From positions 150,640,001 through 150,704,000 of the forward strand of contig CM077670.1 in assembly GCA_039707655.1 (NCBI GenBank): a DNA stretch of 64,000 nt, given 5' to 3'. Origin of the DNA: Elymus sibiricus. Taxonomy: Eukaryota; Streptophyta; Magnoliopsida; Poales; Poaceae. The notes beneath the pieces were generated by a model. That model was not told where the DNA came from. It made no database searches and saw nothing but the letters and a program-made list of their open reading frames with translations. How positions within the stretch are numbered: the first letter of the stretch is position 1; the number at the start of each line of letters is the position of its first letter. The position numbers and the translations under genes were made by a program. Positions 1 to 11,114 of this stretch are shown in pieces.

Positions 1-1024
1 CTCTGGGAGGGGGAAATTGAAGCCATCGACATCACCAACGATCCTCTCATCATTGGAGGACCAATCTTAATCAACATCTTCACCAGCACCATCTCCTCTC
101 AAACCCTAGTTCATCTCTTGTATTCAATCTTTGTCCCAAAACCTCAGATTGGTACATGTGGGTTGCTAGTAGTGTTGATTACATCTTGTAGTTGATGCTA
201 GTTGGTTTATTTGGTGGAAGATTATATTTTCAGATCCTTAAGCATAATCAATACACCTCTGATCTTGAACATGAATATGGTTTGTGAGTAGTTACTTTTG
301 TTCTGGAGGACATGGGAGAAGTCTTGTTATAAGTAATCATGTGAAGTTGGTATTCGTTCAATATTTTGATGATGTATATGTTGGTATTCTTCTGGTGGTG
401 TCATGTGAACGTTGACTACATGACACTTCACCATATTTGGGCCTAGGAGAATGCATTGGGGAGTAATAAGTAGATGATGGGTTGCGAGAGTGACAGAAGC
501 TTAAACCCTAGTTTATGCGTTATTCCGTAAGGGGCTGATTTGGATCCATATGTTTCATGCTATGGTTAGATTTATCTTAGTTCTTCTTTCGTAGTTGCGG
601 ATGCTTGCGAGAGGGGGTAATCATAAGAGGGTTGCTTGTTCAAGTAAGAATAGCACCCTAGCACCGGTCCACCCACATATCAAATTATCAAATTAGCGAA
701 CACGAATCAACTAAACATGTTGAACGTGACTAGACTACAATTCCCGTGTGTCCTCGAGAACGCTTTGCTTACTATAAGAGAACGTCCTGGCTTGTCCTTT
801 GCTATAAAAAGGATTGGGCCATCTTGCTGCACTTTAGTTACAATTGTTACTTGTTACTTGTTATGAATTGCCTTGTTACAAAACTATCTGTTACCGCTAC
901 TTTCGGTACTTGCAGAGAATACCTTGCTGAAAACCGCTTGTCATTTCCTTCTGCTCCTCGTTGAGTTCAACACTCTTACTTATCGAAAGGACTACGATTG
1001 ATCCCCTATACTTGTGGGTCATCA
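1..1024 (+). mobile_element. 3' part of an LTR (Athila-lineage WHAM/Sabrina-like)
   Basis: The stretch ends with a TATACTTGTGGGTCATCA-type terminus at 1024. That matches the 3' ends of the complete LTRs at 15322-21580 (read on the minus strand) and at 28506-30030. The CA terminus and the preceding text (a 'ttcaacactcttacttatcg'-like segment shared with 29940-30030) mark it as an LTR end in plus orientation. Its 5' part lies outside the window. The family name is my recollection, not a search result. Confidence 0.7.
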
Positions 1025-1760
1025 GGGGCGAAGATGGTGTGTGCGTGTGCGTGAGAGAAAGAGAGAGAGAGAGAGAGGGGGGCATTTGCGTGTTCGAAAG
1101 ACTATGTGTGTGTCAGAGAGAGAGAGAGGAGTGTCCAAAAGGGAGGAAGAGGGTGTGTGCGTGTGCGTGAGAGAAATAGAGAGAGAGAGAGAGGGGGGGC
1201 ATATGCGTGTTCGAAAGACTGTGTGTCTGTTCCGGAGAGAGAGGGGTGTCCGAAAGTGAGGAAGAGGGTGTGTGCATGTGCGTGAGAGAAAGAGAGAGTG
1301 AGGGGGGTGCGTGTAACGTCAACCTGTTACAGGATATAGGCATAGAGGGGATCAACAAGGTTACAGGGGTGGGGATATTGGGCGAGCGATAGTGTGTGTG
1401 CGATGAAGGGACACACAAACATCGTTTGTTTTCGTGTGTGAGAGCTAGATAGAGCTCGCCAGCATAGCTCACCGGGGGGGGGGGGGGTAAGGTTATGTGT
1501 GGGAGAGAGAGATAGTAGAGATAGAGAGCAATGCTTGTGTGTCACACGGAGACCTAACTATGTAGACAGGGGCCGCGAGAAGGAGAGAATGGCGGTGTGC
1601 CTATTTTTTTGATGGGATGGGAGAGAGACCAATAGACATGGATCGTGTGGAGAGGTGTGTGTGTTCCGAGAGAGAGGGAGGCGTGGACCTAGATACTGAG
1701 ATGGGTGTTCATGTATATGTTTTAGAGAAGGAATTGTCTAGCTGGTAGTCATGTGATGGC
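1025..1760. repeat. GA/GT-rich low-complexity DNA with ~116-bp tandem repeat
   Basis: This is purine-rich DNA with long GA and GT runs. A unit opening with ggtgtgtgcgtgtgcgtgag recurs at 1036, 1152 and 1267 (spacing 116 and 115). Each unit carries a (GA)n run and a 'gcgtgttcgaaagact' segment. A G homopolymer lies near 1479-1488. Related GA-rich text with 'gtcaatcgagacatagatag' and 'cctagatagac' recurs near 22.7 and 26.8-27.9 kb, so it is probably a dispersed repeat. Open frames here are low-complexity artefacts. Confidence 0.75.
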
Positions 1761-2194
1761 GACCCAATCTTTCGATGAGAGTGGGTATAACTATTGATTT
1801 GGTGGATTTTGACATTGATGATCCAACTATATCGTATGCGATGATACGAATCGACAATCGCTAATTAAACCAATCTCCCATGGTCACTGATCTTGCTGCA
1901 TGCATGATCAACCTGAATAACGAGGTCGAGTTCCTGCAGGCAACCGAAGAACCGACAAGAACTGAGATAATGCAATCTAAGTTTCTAATACGAATTAATT
2001 AAGGATAATGGTGGGGTTCCTAATAGAGGATCTGAACAAGGCGGTAGTCCTACACATCTCGCAGATGCAAATTGTAGCGAAGCTAAACAATGTCTGAACA
2101 AAAACGCGAGTTTTAATATAGAAAATGTAGCTATATATCTATATCTATAGACTATAGTACTAGATTTTTTATTTCTATATCTATATCTATACTA
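1761..2194. other. Unassigned intergenic DNA
   Basis: This is AT-rich, non-repetitive DNA except for a short tatatct/ctatat simple repeat at about 2120-2190. I see no coding potential, terminal repeats or recognisable element. Confidence 0.5.
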
Positions 2195-2450
2195 CTCCCT
2201 CCATTTTTATTTACTCCGCATATAGCTTTGACTGTAGTCAAACTTTATAAACCTTGACCAAGTTCGTAGAAAACAATGTGAACATTTACACTAACAAATT
2301 TACATGATGTGAAAATATATGCAATGATGAATCAAATGATATATATTTGGTGGTGTATATGTTATTATATTTTTCTAAAAACTTGTTGAAAGTATACAAA
2401 GTTTGACTTTAGAGAAACCTAATATGCGGTATTATGTATTATATATTATA
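2195..2450. mobile_element. Stowaway MITE, 3' end degraded
   Basis: A TA target is followed by CTCCCTCCATTTTTATTTAC, the classic Stowaway terminus. The interior holds the paired segments TTTGACTGTAGTCAAACTTTATAAA and AAAGTTTGACTTTAGAGAAA, which form the usual inverted structure. The right terminus decays into a tattatgtattatat run, so the end coordinate is approximate. Confidence 0.7.
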
Positions 2451-2671
2451 TATTCATTATTTTTATATAGTCAATGCGTGCATTTGCACGTACACGATAT
2501 AAACCGTTGATTGATGTTGATCCAATGGTCCAGGTGGCTGGGATTCGGATCTACTATAACCTAATATAATTGTACCCAGACGCATTCTTCTCGAACCAGC
2601 AGCGCGACAGTGTGATCGATCCATACAAGAAGCTCGCAACAAGACCTCCAGATGTGCCACGTGGCTTCATG
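2451..2671. other. Unassigned flank of the CACTA insertion
   Basis: This is unique-looking sequence ending in ATG at 2669-2671. That ATG is the left copy of the proposed 3-bp target duplication. The sequence would be continuous with 31795 onward before insertion. Confidence 0.5.
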
Positions 2672-2699
2672 CACTACAAAAAAAGGACACATCCGTGAC
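2672..2699 (+). repeat. CACTA left terminal inverted repeat
   Basis: The 13-base core CACTACAAAAAAA is shared with the right end. Downstream come repeated 'gtgac' and 'atgacaataattgtgac' motifs typical of CACTA ends. Confidence 0.8.
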
Positions 2700-3017
2700 A
2701 ATATGGCCCGAACGAAAACTTTTTTTGTCATGGTTGTGACACTTCTATGACAATAATTGTGACAAAAACATGTATCATCATAGATGTGGTGGGCTCCTAC
2801 TTTGAAAAAAAAATATGACAGAAAATGGGCTTTTCGTCCTGGGCGGGCCGGAGACGCACCCGCATGACATTCTTTGGGCCGTCCATGACGTAAAAAATCG
2901 TGGTAGAAGTGAGGGCGAGGAAATTTTCGGGGAGTTCCCGGTTACGGTGGGTGGTCAGGGCCGAGCGATGCAGTGTGGTTTGCACGTTTCTCTCGTATGC
3001 GCGCGTGTGTGTGAGGC

Positions 3018-3260
3018 GCTCGCTAACTGAACCCGAGCGAGGCGTTCGCTTACTGAACCCGAGCGATCAATCTCGCCTTCGCACTACGTACTGAACCCGA
3101 GTGATCGATCCCTTGCACTACATACTGAACTCGACCGATCCCTTCGCTGGTAACTGAACCCAAGCGATTCCTTTGCTGCTAACTGAACCCGACCGATTCC
3201 TTCGCTGCTAACTAAACCCGAGCGATCGATCGCTGGTGCTGCTTACTGAAACCGATGGAT
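3018..3260. repeat. CACTA left subterminal repeat set 1 (actgaacccgagcgatc)
   Basis: About nine imperfect copies of actgaacccgagcgat, spaced roughly 25-40 bp apart. Subterminal repeats of this kind in CACTA elements are presumed binding sites for the TNPA-type protein. That function is inferred from the superfamily. Confidence 0.75.
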
Positions 3261-3399
3261 CGATGCATTGCATCGAGCCCCTGTGCGAGACATAGCCAGC
3301 CGGTGTTGGGTTGACTCTCGGAGAACAGTGCCCGTTGCTGCCGCGCACGCGATACACGTAGACATGAGTCGAGACGCATCGATCAAGCCGGTTGGTTGG

Positions 3400-4115
3400 C
3401 TGTGGATGAACAGTTCCTGTTGCTGCCGCCCGCTCGTACACCCCACCCCAGCCGGTGGGTTGGCTGTGGATGAACAGTACCCTGGCTGTGTGAAGGTGGT
3501 TGGCGCTGGATGAACAGGACCCCGAGGAGGCCGCCACACCCCAGCATGTTGGGGGTGGATGAACATGACCCCGTGGAGGCTGGATGAACAGTAGCCGGTG
3601 GAGGCTGGAGGAAGTCAACGGTGGATAAACAGTAGCTGGTGGAGGCTGGAGGAGGTCGACCGTGGATGAACAGTAGCCCGTGGAGTCCCGTTTTGCGCTA
3701 CGCCACACCCCTCCCGATGAACAGGACCCCCGTTTCGACCATAGGCAGTTGGGGAGAAGTCTGTTTCCTTCGTTTTGCGGTATGCTAGAGCCCTCTTGAT
3801 CAACGGGACCCCGTTTTGACCGTAGGCACTCGAACAGAAGTCCGTTTCCTCCGTTTTACGGTACGCCAGACCCCCAGCCGATGAACAGGACCCCGTTTTG
3901 ATCGTAGGCGGTCGAACAGAAGGCCGTTTCCTCCGTTTTGCGGTACGCCAGACCTCGAGTCGATGAACAGGACCTCGTTTTGGCTGTTCCATCCAAGCCG
4001 GTTGGCTCCCGATGAACAGGACGCGTTCCGACCCAGTCGCTTGGCTCCCGATGAACATGACGCTGTTTCCTCCGTTCCGACCCAGCCAGTTGGCTGCCGA
4101 TGAATAGGAGGCCGT
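3400..4115. repeat. CACTA left subterminal repeat set 2 (gatgaacaggacccc)
   Basis: About a dozen copies of gatgaacag(g/t)a(c/g)c are interleaved with 'cgttttgaccgtaggc' and 'tttcctccgttttgcggtac' blocks. Open frames crossing this array on the minus strand are repetitive artefacts (runs of VHP/CSS-type residues) and are not annotated as genes. Confidence 0.7.
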
Positions 4116-4391
4116 TGCTGCCATCCGTTGCTTCTCCATGTACACGAGCACTGGCCGTACGTATGCGCGAGTACGCGTTTGAGACCCCGCCCGTATGTAC
4201 ATACGTGGCCGTTTTCTTTGCCGTGTGGCTGTACGTATGTGTACACGATTTAGAAAGGACTGTCTAAACTGCCACGTCAGGGGCTCTACTACGACACGTG
4301 CCGCTACTTACTGAGCCACGGTTCATCCTTGCAAAGAGACCAATCGACCAGTATGTACGTAGACGTTCGCGACCAGACAGACAACGCTACG

Positions 4392-6780
4392 TACGCTTCG
4401 ACCTGGTGGGTCCCAGCTGTCAGTGGATAAGGAGACACTTCCTTGCGTGCGAAGATATAGCTGGTGGGTCCCAGCTATAAGGGGAAGGAATCATTTTTTT
4501 GCACGTAATAAGGAGGCACTTCCTTGTGTGCGAAGATGTAGCTGGTGGGTCCACTGTTAGCCTCACCGCTTACAGTCCTCTTTCGATGACTGTCGTTCAT
4601 TGAACATGTTGACTACGCTGCGCCGAGAGCACCAAGGCAGTGGACGATGGCGAGGCCTAGGAAGGGAACGACGCAGAGCCGGGGAAGACGCGGCAGTGGA
4701 TGCCCATGCGGATGGGAGTACGAGGGTTGACTGGTTCGGCTGCAGTGTGAGGATGCCATCGCCGGAGAATAACAGGGGATGTGAGTGAGTAGAGGGAAGG
4801 CCTGGCCAGCGGTGGGAGTAGGGTGGGGCGGTGAGGCCTGCGCGGCAGCACAGCCGGCCACGGGAGGCAGGAGCAGGCGGTCCCACCGGCGCTGGTTTGG
4901 GCGGCTGGAGCAAGAAGATCAGAGATTGAAGAAGCAGCACGGCCGTTGGATTAGCATCCAACGGTCACTCTGCTAGAATCGTTTGTTGACTAAGTTGATG
5001 AAGCCCTGCGTACGCGTCAACCTAGTAGGCCCACAAGTCAGTCTCCAAATCTGGTGGGTCCCAGTTGTCATGGGTAGGAATCATTTTTCGCGTAATAATG
5101 AGGCACTTGCTTGCGTGCGGCCATGGACCATGTGGGTCCTTACTGTCAGCCTCTCCACGTACATCCCTCTTCCGATGGCTGTCGTTTGTTGACCACGTTG
5201 ACCACGCCGCGCCGAGAGCACCAACGCGGTGGACGACGGCGAGGCCCAGGAAGGGAATGACCCAGAGCCGGCAAAGCCATAGCAGTGGATGCCCACGCTG
5301 AGGGGAGTACGAGGGTTGACTGGTTCGGCTGCGGTGTGAGGCCTATGTCGCCGGAGAATAATAGGAGGTGTGGGTGAGTAGAGGGATGGCCTGGCCAGCG
5401 GTGCGAGTAGGAGGGGGCGGTGAGGCCTGCGCGGCAGCACAGCCAGCCACGGGAGGCGGGAGCAGGCGGTCCCGCCGGCGCTGGATTGGGCGGCTGGAGC
5501 AAGAAGATCAGAGATTGAAGAAGCACGATGGCTGTTGGATTGACATCCAACGGTCACTTCTGCTATTATCGTTTGTTGACTAATATATAATAAGTAAAGA
5601 ATTCTTGCATACGCATCAACTTAATAGGCCCACAAGTCAGCCTCCCAATCTGTGGCGGACAGCATACAACCTGCTATTTTTTAAATAATTTACATTTGCA
5701 AATTCTTATGCAATTTATTGCAGTCCATTTTCTTTTTGTTGGCCAGGACCAGGGCTAAAAATTTAAACGAAATTTTGCATATTTCGGTGGGGTCCAAAAT
5801 ATTTTTAATTCCGAAATGTCGAGCCAGATTTAAAGTAATTTCAAAATAAATTTAAATTAGGTTAAAAACAACTGAAATTTGAAATCTGAAAATGTGAAAA
5901 AAAAATTAGAAATTTGAAAGTAATTGCCAATTTGTTGTGCGTTTTTTATATTTACAGCCCATTTCATATTACTTTTAAGATTTGCAGCCGTCTTGAAAGA
6001 TTTGCAGCTTAGCAGGGCAGAGAAAAACAAGTTGGCCTGGGTTGGGTTGACCTCGATTGGGTATTCATCAGGAAAAAAAACTGGGCTAGCCATTTTCACA
6101 AAGATAAAAAATAGCTGGGCTGGTCATGTGGTAAATTTAAAATAGAAGCCTGGGCTAGACGGGCCACAACCCAGTTGATACCCTGCTCCGTCTCAACAAT
6201 AACAAAAAAAATTGCTAGAGCTGCTAGGTCCCAGGCATCAGCCGCTCTTGTGTAGTTCTCTTGTCTATTGACTATACGCTGACAATGTCGTGGGTCCCAG
6301 ATGTCAGCAAACCACTAGGAGGAAGCATTTTCTTTTTTGCTTGTAACAATGAGGCACTTGCTTGCGTACGGCCATGGACATGGTGGGTCCCTACTGTCAT
6401 CCTCTCCATGTATAGTCCTCTCCAGATTCCTCTCATTTGTTGACCATGTTGACAATGCCAGACGGCGGCGACGTGGCGAGCGCACCAAGGCACGCGGAGG
6501 ATGATGGCGAGGCCTCGGACGGGAACGAACAAGAGCCGGGGAAGATGCGGCAGTGAAGTCACGCGCAAAGGGGAGTACGAGGGTTGACTGGTTCGGGTGC
6601 GGGGTGGGCTGACGTCACCGTTAATGATTTAGGAGATGGTTGGGCGGCGATGCATGCGCGGAGGCGCAGCCAGCCGTGGGAGGCAGGAGCAGGCGGCCCC
6701 ACCGGCGCTGGTTTGCTTTTGGCGGCTGGAGGAAGAAGAGACTGAAGAAACATGACAGACTGTACAAGCAGCAGGAGTAC
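4392..6780. repeat. Three diverged ~550-600-bp direct repeats in the CACTA left arm
   Basis: Three related units begin near 4392, 5009 and 6225. Each contains 'ggtgggtcccag' segments, a 'cgtttgttgaccacgttga'-like block, 'gagtacgagggttgactggt', 'ggaggcaggagcaggcggtcc' and 'gaagaagatcagagattgaag'-like text. A fourth start near 5608 is aborted. Between copies 2 and 3 (5640-6220) lies AT-rich DNA without a gene. Frames such as 5081-5557 on the minus strand recur in copies 1 and 2 because the DNA repeats. I see no protein-like composition. Confidence 0.65.
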
Positions 6781-6979
6781 TTAACAACGTTAACTGAAAG
6801 CAGCAGGAGCACTTAACAACCAAAGCTGAAAGCAGTATGAGTACATATACAGGTTCAACCGTACAAGGCACGCCTCGAACAGTGCTACTTTGCCTACTAT
6901 TAATGAAGGGTGAGGCCACCAAGCCCCAGGACAAGGCCCAAGCACCACCCCGCACATCCACAACTTTATGAAAGCGGCT

Positions 6980-8403
6980 TCATCTCGCAATGTGGTCAAT
7001 AAACAGGATATTCGCTTCAGAGCCATGGAAAAGCATGAACATAACCTTATGTCCTATTCTCCAAGATCGACGGGCCTTCATGATTTGAGACCACCCATGA
7101 ATAATTATCTTTTCACCTCTAAGAGAAATAGAGTAGGTCGACATAAACATCATGTTGTGACCAAGCACAAGTCTGAGTCGACCATGGCCAGGCATCTGTA
7201 TAGGAACAATAAAAGTGGGCAGTTTCTGTTTCAAGAAGAAGAACACAACTGTAAAACTGTGTATAAGCAAGAGTTTATGAACAATATATATAACAGAAAA
7301 TAGCTCGTACCATAAGTTTCTTGACACAGCTGGACCTGTTCAACATGTGCACCAGTGGCACACATATCCCATGTGGCCTTCCACCATTGAAATGCCCCAC
7401 AAGGTCCTCAAGACGATCAATAAAGTGTAGGAATTGGTGGATGTCGTCCCAGTCGACTTCGGTGCCATCAGTAACCATCGAGTTCTTATCAAATAATAGA
7501 TGAGTAGTGTCCTGCACTTTGTAATAGCCTACACATGTCACCAATTATAAGAAATATTAGTTAGAAGTAGCATCATTGTGAGAGAAGGGAATCACAAATT
7601 GTTGCTACTTCTGAAGTCAAATTGTGATCAGTTAGACAGAATAGGTGGATTACAAAGTAAAAGAGGCCACATGCAAGAACCAGATACAAAACTAACATGG
7701 ATGAACCACTGGAATGACATCGAGGTGGAAGGTCACAGGGAAGATAAGACCAAGTTCTGCTATTTCCATGAACATTGGTGTGCCAACTTTCAGTCCGTAA
7801 CACTTGACAAAGTTTATCCAAGTTTGGCCATAAAAAAAGGAGTGATCTTCTTGGTTAATGAACCCAACTATGAACTTATATCCATGGCATGTCTCCAATG
7901 TGACCATTATACTGGTGTATTCAGTTATGGCAAGGCCGACCTTCTTGAGTACATGTGTTCTGGCAGAGCAAGGGATGCACTGCAGGAAAAATAATATGAG
8001 AACACAATTTATTCGCTATCCAAATCTAGAAATAATTTCCTCTTTCACATCAGTGTTGAGCATGGTACTAGTACCATTTATCCAAATATAGCAATCCAAA
8101 TTTCCAAATTAGTCGACAGCATGTTCAAAAAACCCAACTCTACCGGATAGAAAAGAGGATTCTAGGAACATACCGTGCGATTCTTGAAATCCTGTGTTAG
8201 GATGAGAAGGAACAAGTTTGGCGTCTTGCCAAGGGCGCAGAAACCTGTAGGGTCCTCGCACTTTGGGCACTGCAAATGAAACACACTAGATTCAGTACGA
8301 AGAAAAATGCATCAATGGCAGCGGTTGCCATCCTAGGATTACCGGCGACAAAGGAACAAGGATTTATCAGGGATGGATGAAGATTTTGTACCTGGTTCTC
8401 CAT
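6980..8403 (-). CDS. Two-B3-domain DNA-binding protein (REM-like), five exons
   Basis: Proposed exons, reading downwards: 8403-8392, 8269-8174, 7979-7697, 7528-7311 and 7195-6980. Each intron is GT-AG and the phases match, giving 825 nt and 274 residues with a TGA stop. The N-terminus has CPKC at 5-8. The first B3 domain runs from about residue 22 to 115 (NLFLLILTQDF, then W90 within YGQTWINFV, then GLKVGT). The second runs from about 165 to 270 (GICVPL, HGW at 236-238, WRIGHKVMFMLFHG). B3 domains bind DNA in plant nuclear transcription factors, and the paired-B3 architecture resembles the REM group. The third donor (GTTAGT) is the weakest junction. If it is unused, the product stops at 7692. 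A weak TATA-like tatttaga lies about 40 bp upstream of the ATG. The gene sits inside the proposed CACTA and may be captured. Expression is unknown. Confidence 0.65.
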
Positions 8404-8481
8404 GAGAAAACCCTAAGCAATCGCCGAGAGGTGGTTTTCTCTAAATAAGCAGACGAGGGAGAACGGGATTCAGGTCGAGTG

Positions 8482-8675
8482 AAATATTGCTGCTTCGTCC
8501 GTCGAGCTTACTGCTACTGCTGGAAAGGTGGGGTTTTGTTATTTGACGGCTCATTGAGCATTACTGCGGCGCTACGACCGGGGTGAGTCTACCGTGTAGT
8601 TGTGCACTCTAATTTGGTGCATGGCACGTGGACCTGGTTGCTAGATGTCCCGCATATCAGCGAAATGAAGTAGAA
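8482..8675 (-). promoter_or_regulatory. Promoter-like module upstream of the two-B3 gene (copy 1 of 3)
   Basis: This segment contains 'ggaaaggtggggttttgt', 'attactgcggcgctacgacc' and 'tttggtgcatggcacgtgg'. It resembles 12451-12645 and 14404-14525, which lie upstream of the other minus-strand genes. It ends about 80 bp before the ATG at 8403. A regulatory role is inferred from the repeated position only. Confidence 0.45.
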
Positions 8676-8724
8676 AGGCAGGAGTAATTAGTTACACATA
8701 AATATATTTTTGATAAGAGAGATA

Positions 8725-8850
8725 CTCCCTCTGTAAAGAAATATAAAAATCTTTTATATCACAACTTTATAAATAAGAAAAATCAAGGGGAATATATATA
8801 CATAAATATGGAGTTCGGATATATTTGTATATGTTTTTGAGAATAAAATA
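8725..8850. mobile_element. Stowaway MITE fragment (Thalos-like)
   Basis: TA is followed by CTCCCTCTGTAAAGAAATAT, a Stowaway terminus. The opposite terminus is missing. The rest of 8851-9106 shows no gene; it includes a short segment like the 'cacggcagctgttagactga' blocks of the CACTA left arm. Confidence 0.6.
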
Positions 8851-9106
8851 CTCAGATAGGCTGACGACTCTTGACTTTGGGCCACAGGCCGGTGGGCCTA
8901 CATGTTTGGGGGCCTATGTGTTCTAAGTCAGTGCATTTCATCCCGTAATATTGCATCCAATAGGGACAGCGCTGGTTTTAGATGATGTCGCAAGGAGAAG
9001 ACAGAAAATTGAATAAAGCACGGCAGCTGTTAGACTGAAATCGAACGACAGTTCCTAACCAGCAATCAGAGTTACAATTCTTTTAGGATGTCCTACGTGA
9101 TATATG

Positions 9107-10730
9107 CTAGTAGTACTTATACACACAGGACACTTGTTTCACCATGGCATATATTACATCAAAAGCTCTCGGAGGATAGATCAGTTCGGCAGTTGCGTGC
9201 TGGTACTGAAGAATTTCAAAGTTGACTAGGACCAGATCTCCTTGCAGAGAAACTTCGATTCTGACATCATCCCCAACCGCAAGATTTGATTGAGTTTTGA
9301 ACCTTGACCATCCTTTAGCATCAATCATCATGTGACCATCCTTTCTACTTACGGTATATTGCGCAGGTTCATTCACACCAAGGTTGCGCATGGTAAGAGA
9401 AACTAGGCCACGGTCACCCGGATTATTGAACGACTCCCTCATTGCTCTAGGAATTTTCTGTTTGCGAACAAGAGGACATACGCAAACAGTTAGATCACCA
9501 CGGTGAATCATGTGAAACAACATGGAAAGACAAGAACGAAGCACTTGGGCTACCAGTGCTTACCAAAAAGGTGGAGATGTTGGTTTTTGTAAGGACTTTG
9601 GTATATGCAGTGCGAACTACAGCCCAGTCTATTGTCGGTGCAAGTGCTGGTTCCGTTGCCGCTGCACGGGCCGGAGTAGATGCAAGTGCAAGTTCAAGTG
9701 TTGGTGCAGGTGCCGGAGCCGTTGCTGGTACCTGTGGCGGTGCGACTGGTACTGCCGCTGCTGCTGTCAGAGACGGTGCTCCTTCTGGAGCTGGTGCCGG
9801 TGTCGGTGCCCGATCCTCTGGTACATCAGCCTGATCCGCTGACGCTGTCGGTGCCCAATCCTCTGCTGGATCAGACTGAGATGCTGCCGCTGTCAGTGCT
9901 AGAGCCAGTGCCGGTGTCGGAGCAGGTGCTGGTGCTCGATCCGCTGCGGCTGCCGATGTTGGAGGTGGTACCGATGTGCGAGACAACAGCGCTCGTCTAT
10001 GGTCTGCTTTGATTTCAGACTGCAGCTTTGTAACTTTGCTACGCATCCTTCTTAAGCGAGAGTGCACATGAGCAATTTGAACTTCCTTCGTAAAATTGCA
10101 GCAAAAGTAAGAAAACACGACAGTTAATCAATGAGATTTACTTTATGTGACACGACTTAATCCTTAGGAGGAAATCACTATCTTCAAGTTCTAAATTGAA
10201 GGTTGTTCGTCCAATTACGGGTGGCATGCAGGGCCCCTCCTTACTCCCACAAATAGGACAGTCCAAAGATCGTGACAACTCGTATGGAGTGTAACCATAA
10301 CTCATGTATACTCCCGCCGTCCACAAAAATAAGATCAGAGGGCTTCAGATTGTACTCAGACAACAGACGGATACAATTGTGTCCACTAATATAAGTGATG
10401 GATAGTACCTTCGTTATTGACACATCATAAGAAGTGAAACCTGCGAAAATAACCATCATGAAGCAAACCAAACGGTTTATTCTGTAACGAATGTGACATG
10501 GCAAAACCTGCATCGTAAAATTGCAGCAAAAGTAAGAAAACATGACAGTTAATCAATGAGATTTACTTTATGTGACACGACTTAATCCTTACCAGGAAAT
10601 CACTATCTTCAAGTTCTAAATTGAAGGTTGTTCGTCCAATTACGGGTGGCATGCAGGGCCCCTCCTTACTCCCACAAGCAGGACAGTCCAAAGATCGTGA
10701 CAACTCGTATGGAGTGTAACCATAACTCAT
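9107..10730 (-). CDS. B3-domain protein with Pro/Ala-rich linker, three exons
   Basis: Proposed exons, reading downwards: 10730-10593, 10085-9564 and 9457-9107. All are in phase 0 with GT-AG borders (donors GTAAGG and GTAAGC), giving 336 residues. Residues 1-46 hold a CPAC motif, similar to the CPKC of the neighbouring B3 gene. Residues 47-75 are basic and helical. Residues about 80-200 are a low-complexity Pro/Ala/Thr linker. Residues about 221-305 form a B3 domain (KIPRAM, then GWSRFKTQSNLAVGDDVRIEV). The ATG lies just outside a Stowaway insertion, so upstream exons may have been cut off or bypassed. The first exon is duplicated further downstream (10168-10305) with a lost splice donor. Likely a nuclear DNA-binding protein or a decaying relative of one. 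The start is the least certain part. Confidence 0.5.
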
Positions 10731-10760
10731 GTATACTCCCGCCGTCCACAAAAATAAGAT
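10089..10760. repeat. Tandem duplication, 247-bp copies 425 bp apart
   Basis: 10089-10335 and 10514-10760 are nearly identical and offset by exactly 425 bp. Each includes the first exon of the B3 gene model and the edge of a Stowaway (ctcccgccgtccacaaaaat). Only the second copy continues into the full MITE. In the first copy the MITE is cut after 25 bp (10311-10335) and unrelated DNA follows (10336-10513). Confidence 0.85.
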
Positions 10761-10882
10761 GATCTGGATATTTCAAAATATACAGACTAAATTGAGTGGA
10801 CAAACACACTAAAACATGTCTAACTCTATATACATCTGATTCATAAAAAATGTAAACATCTTATGTCTTTGAACAGAGGGAA
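10736..10882. mobile_element. Stowaway MITE (complete, 147 bp)
   Basis: It starts CTCCCGCCGTCC and ends GAACAGAGGGAA, flanked by TA on both sides (10734-10735 and 10883-10884). The AAGATG/CATCTT pair further inside supports the inverted structure. Confidence 0.85.
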
Positions 10883-11114
10883 TACTGTACTGGCATGAAA
10901 AACACAAATATCAAACAACCGAAATTGGTATTATAGGTTCACCATTTCTAAAACATTAACATAGAGTGTTCTCAGGATTCACCACAAAAACAAAAGCGGC
11001 AGTACTAACCCATACAGGGTTCACACACACAAATCAAGTACTGAACAATATTACTTACTACACACAAGCCAAGTTGCACTAATTAAACTCTGCAGACTAT
11101 TTCTTGCCACCGAC

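Noticed and set aside
961..1545. Several overlapping Ser/Arg/Glu-rich frames
   Set aside because: They translate GA/GT microsatellites and the ~116-bp tandem repeat; the composition is not protein-like.
3208..4246. Long minus-strand frames of 148-195 codons
   Set aside because: They cross the subterminal repeat arrays and reflect repeated DNA; no domain and no splice context.
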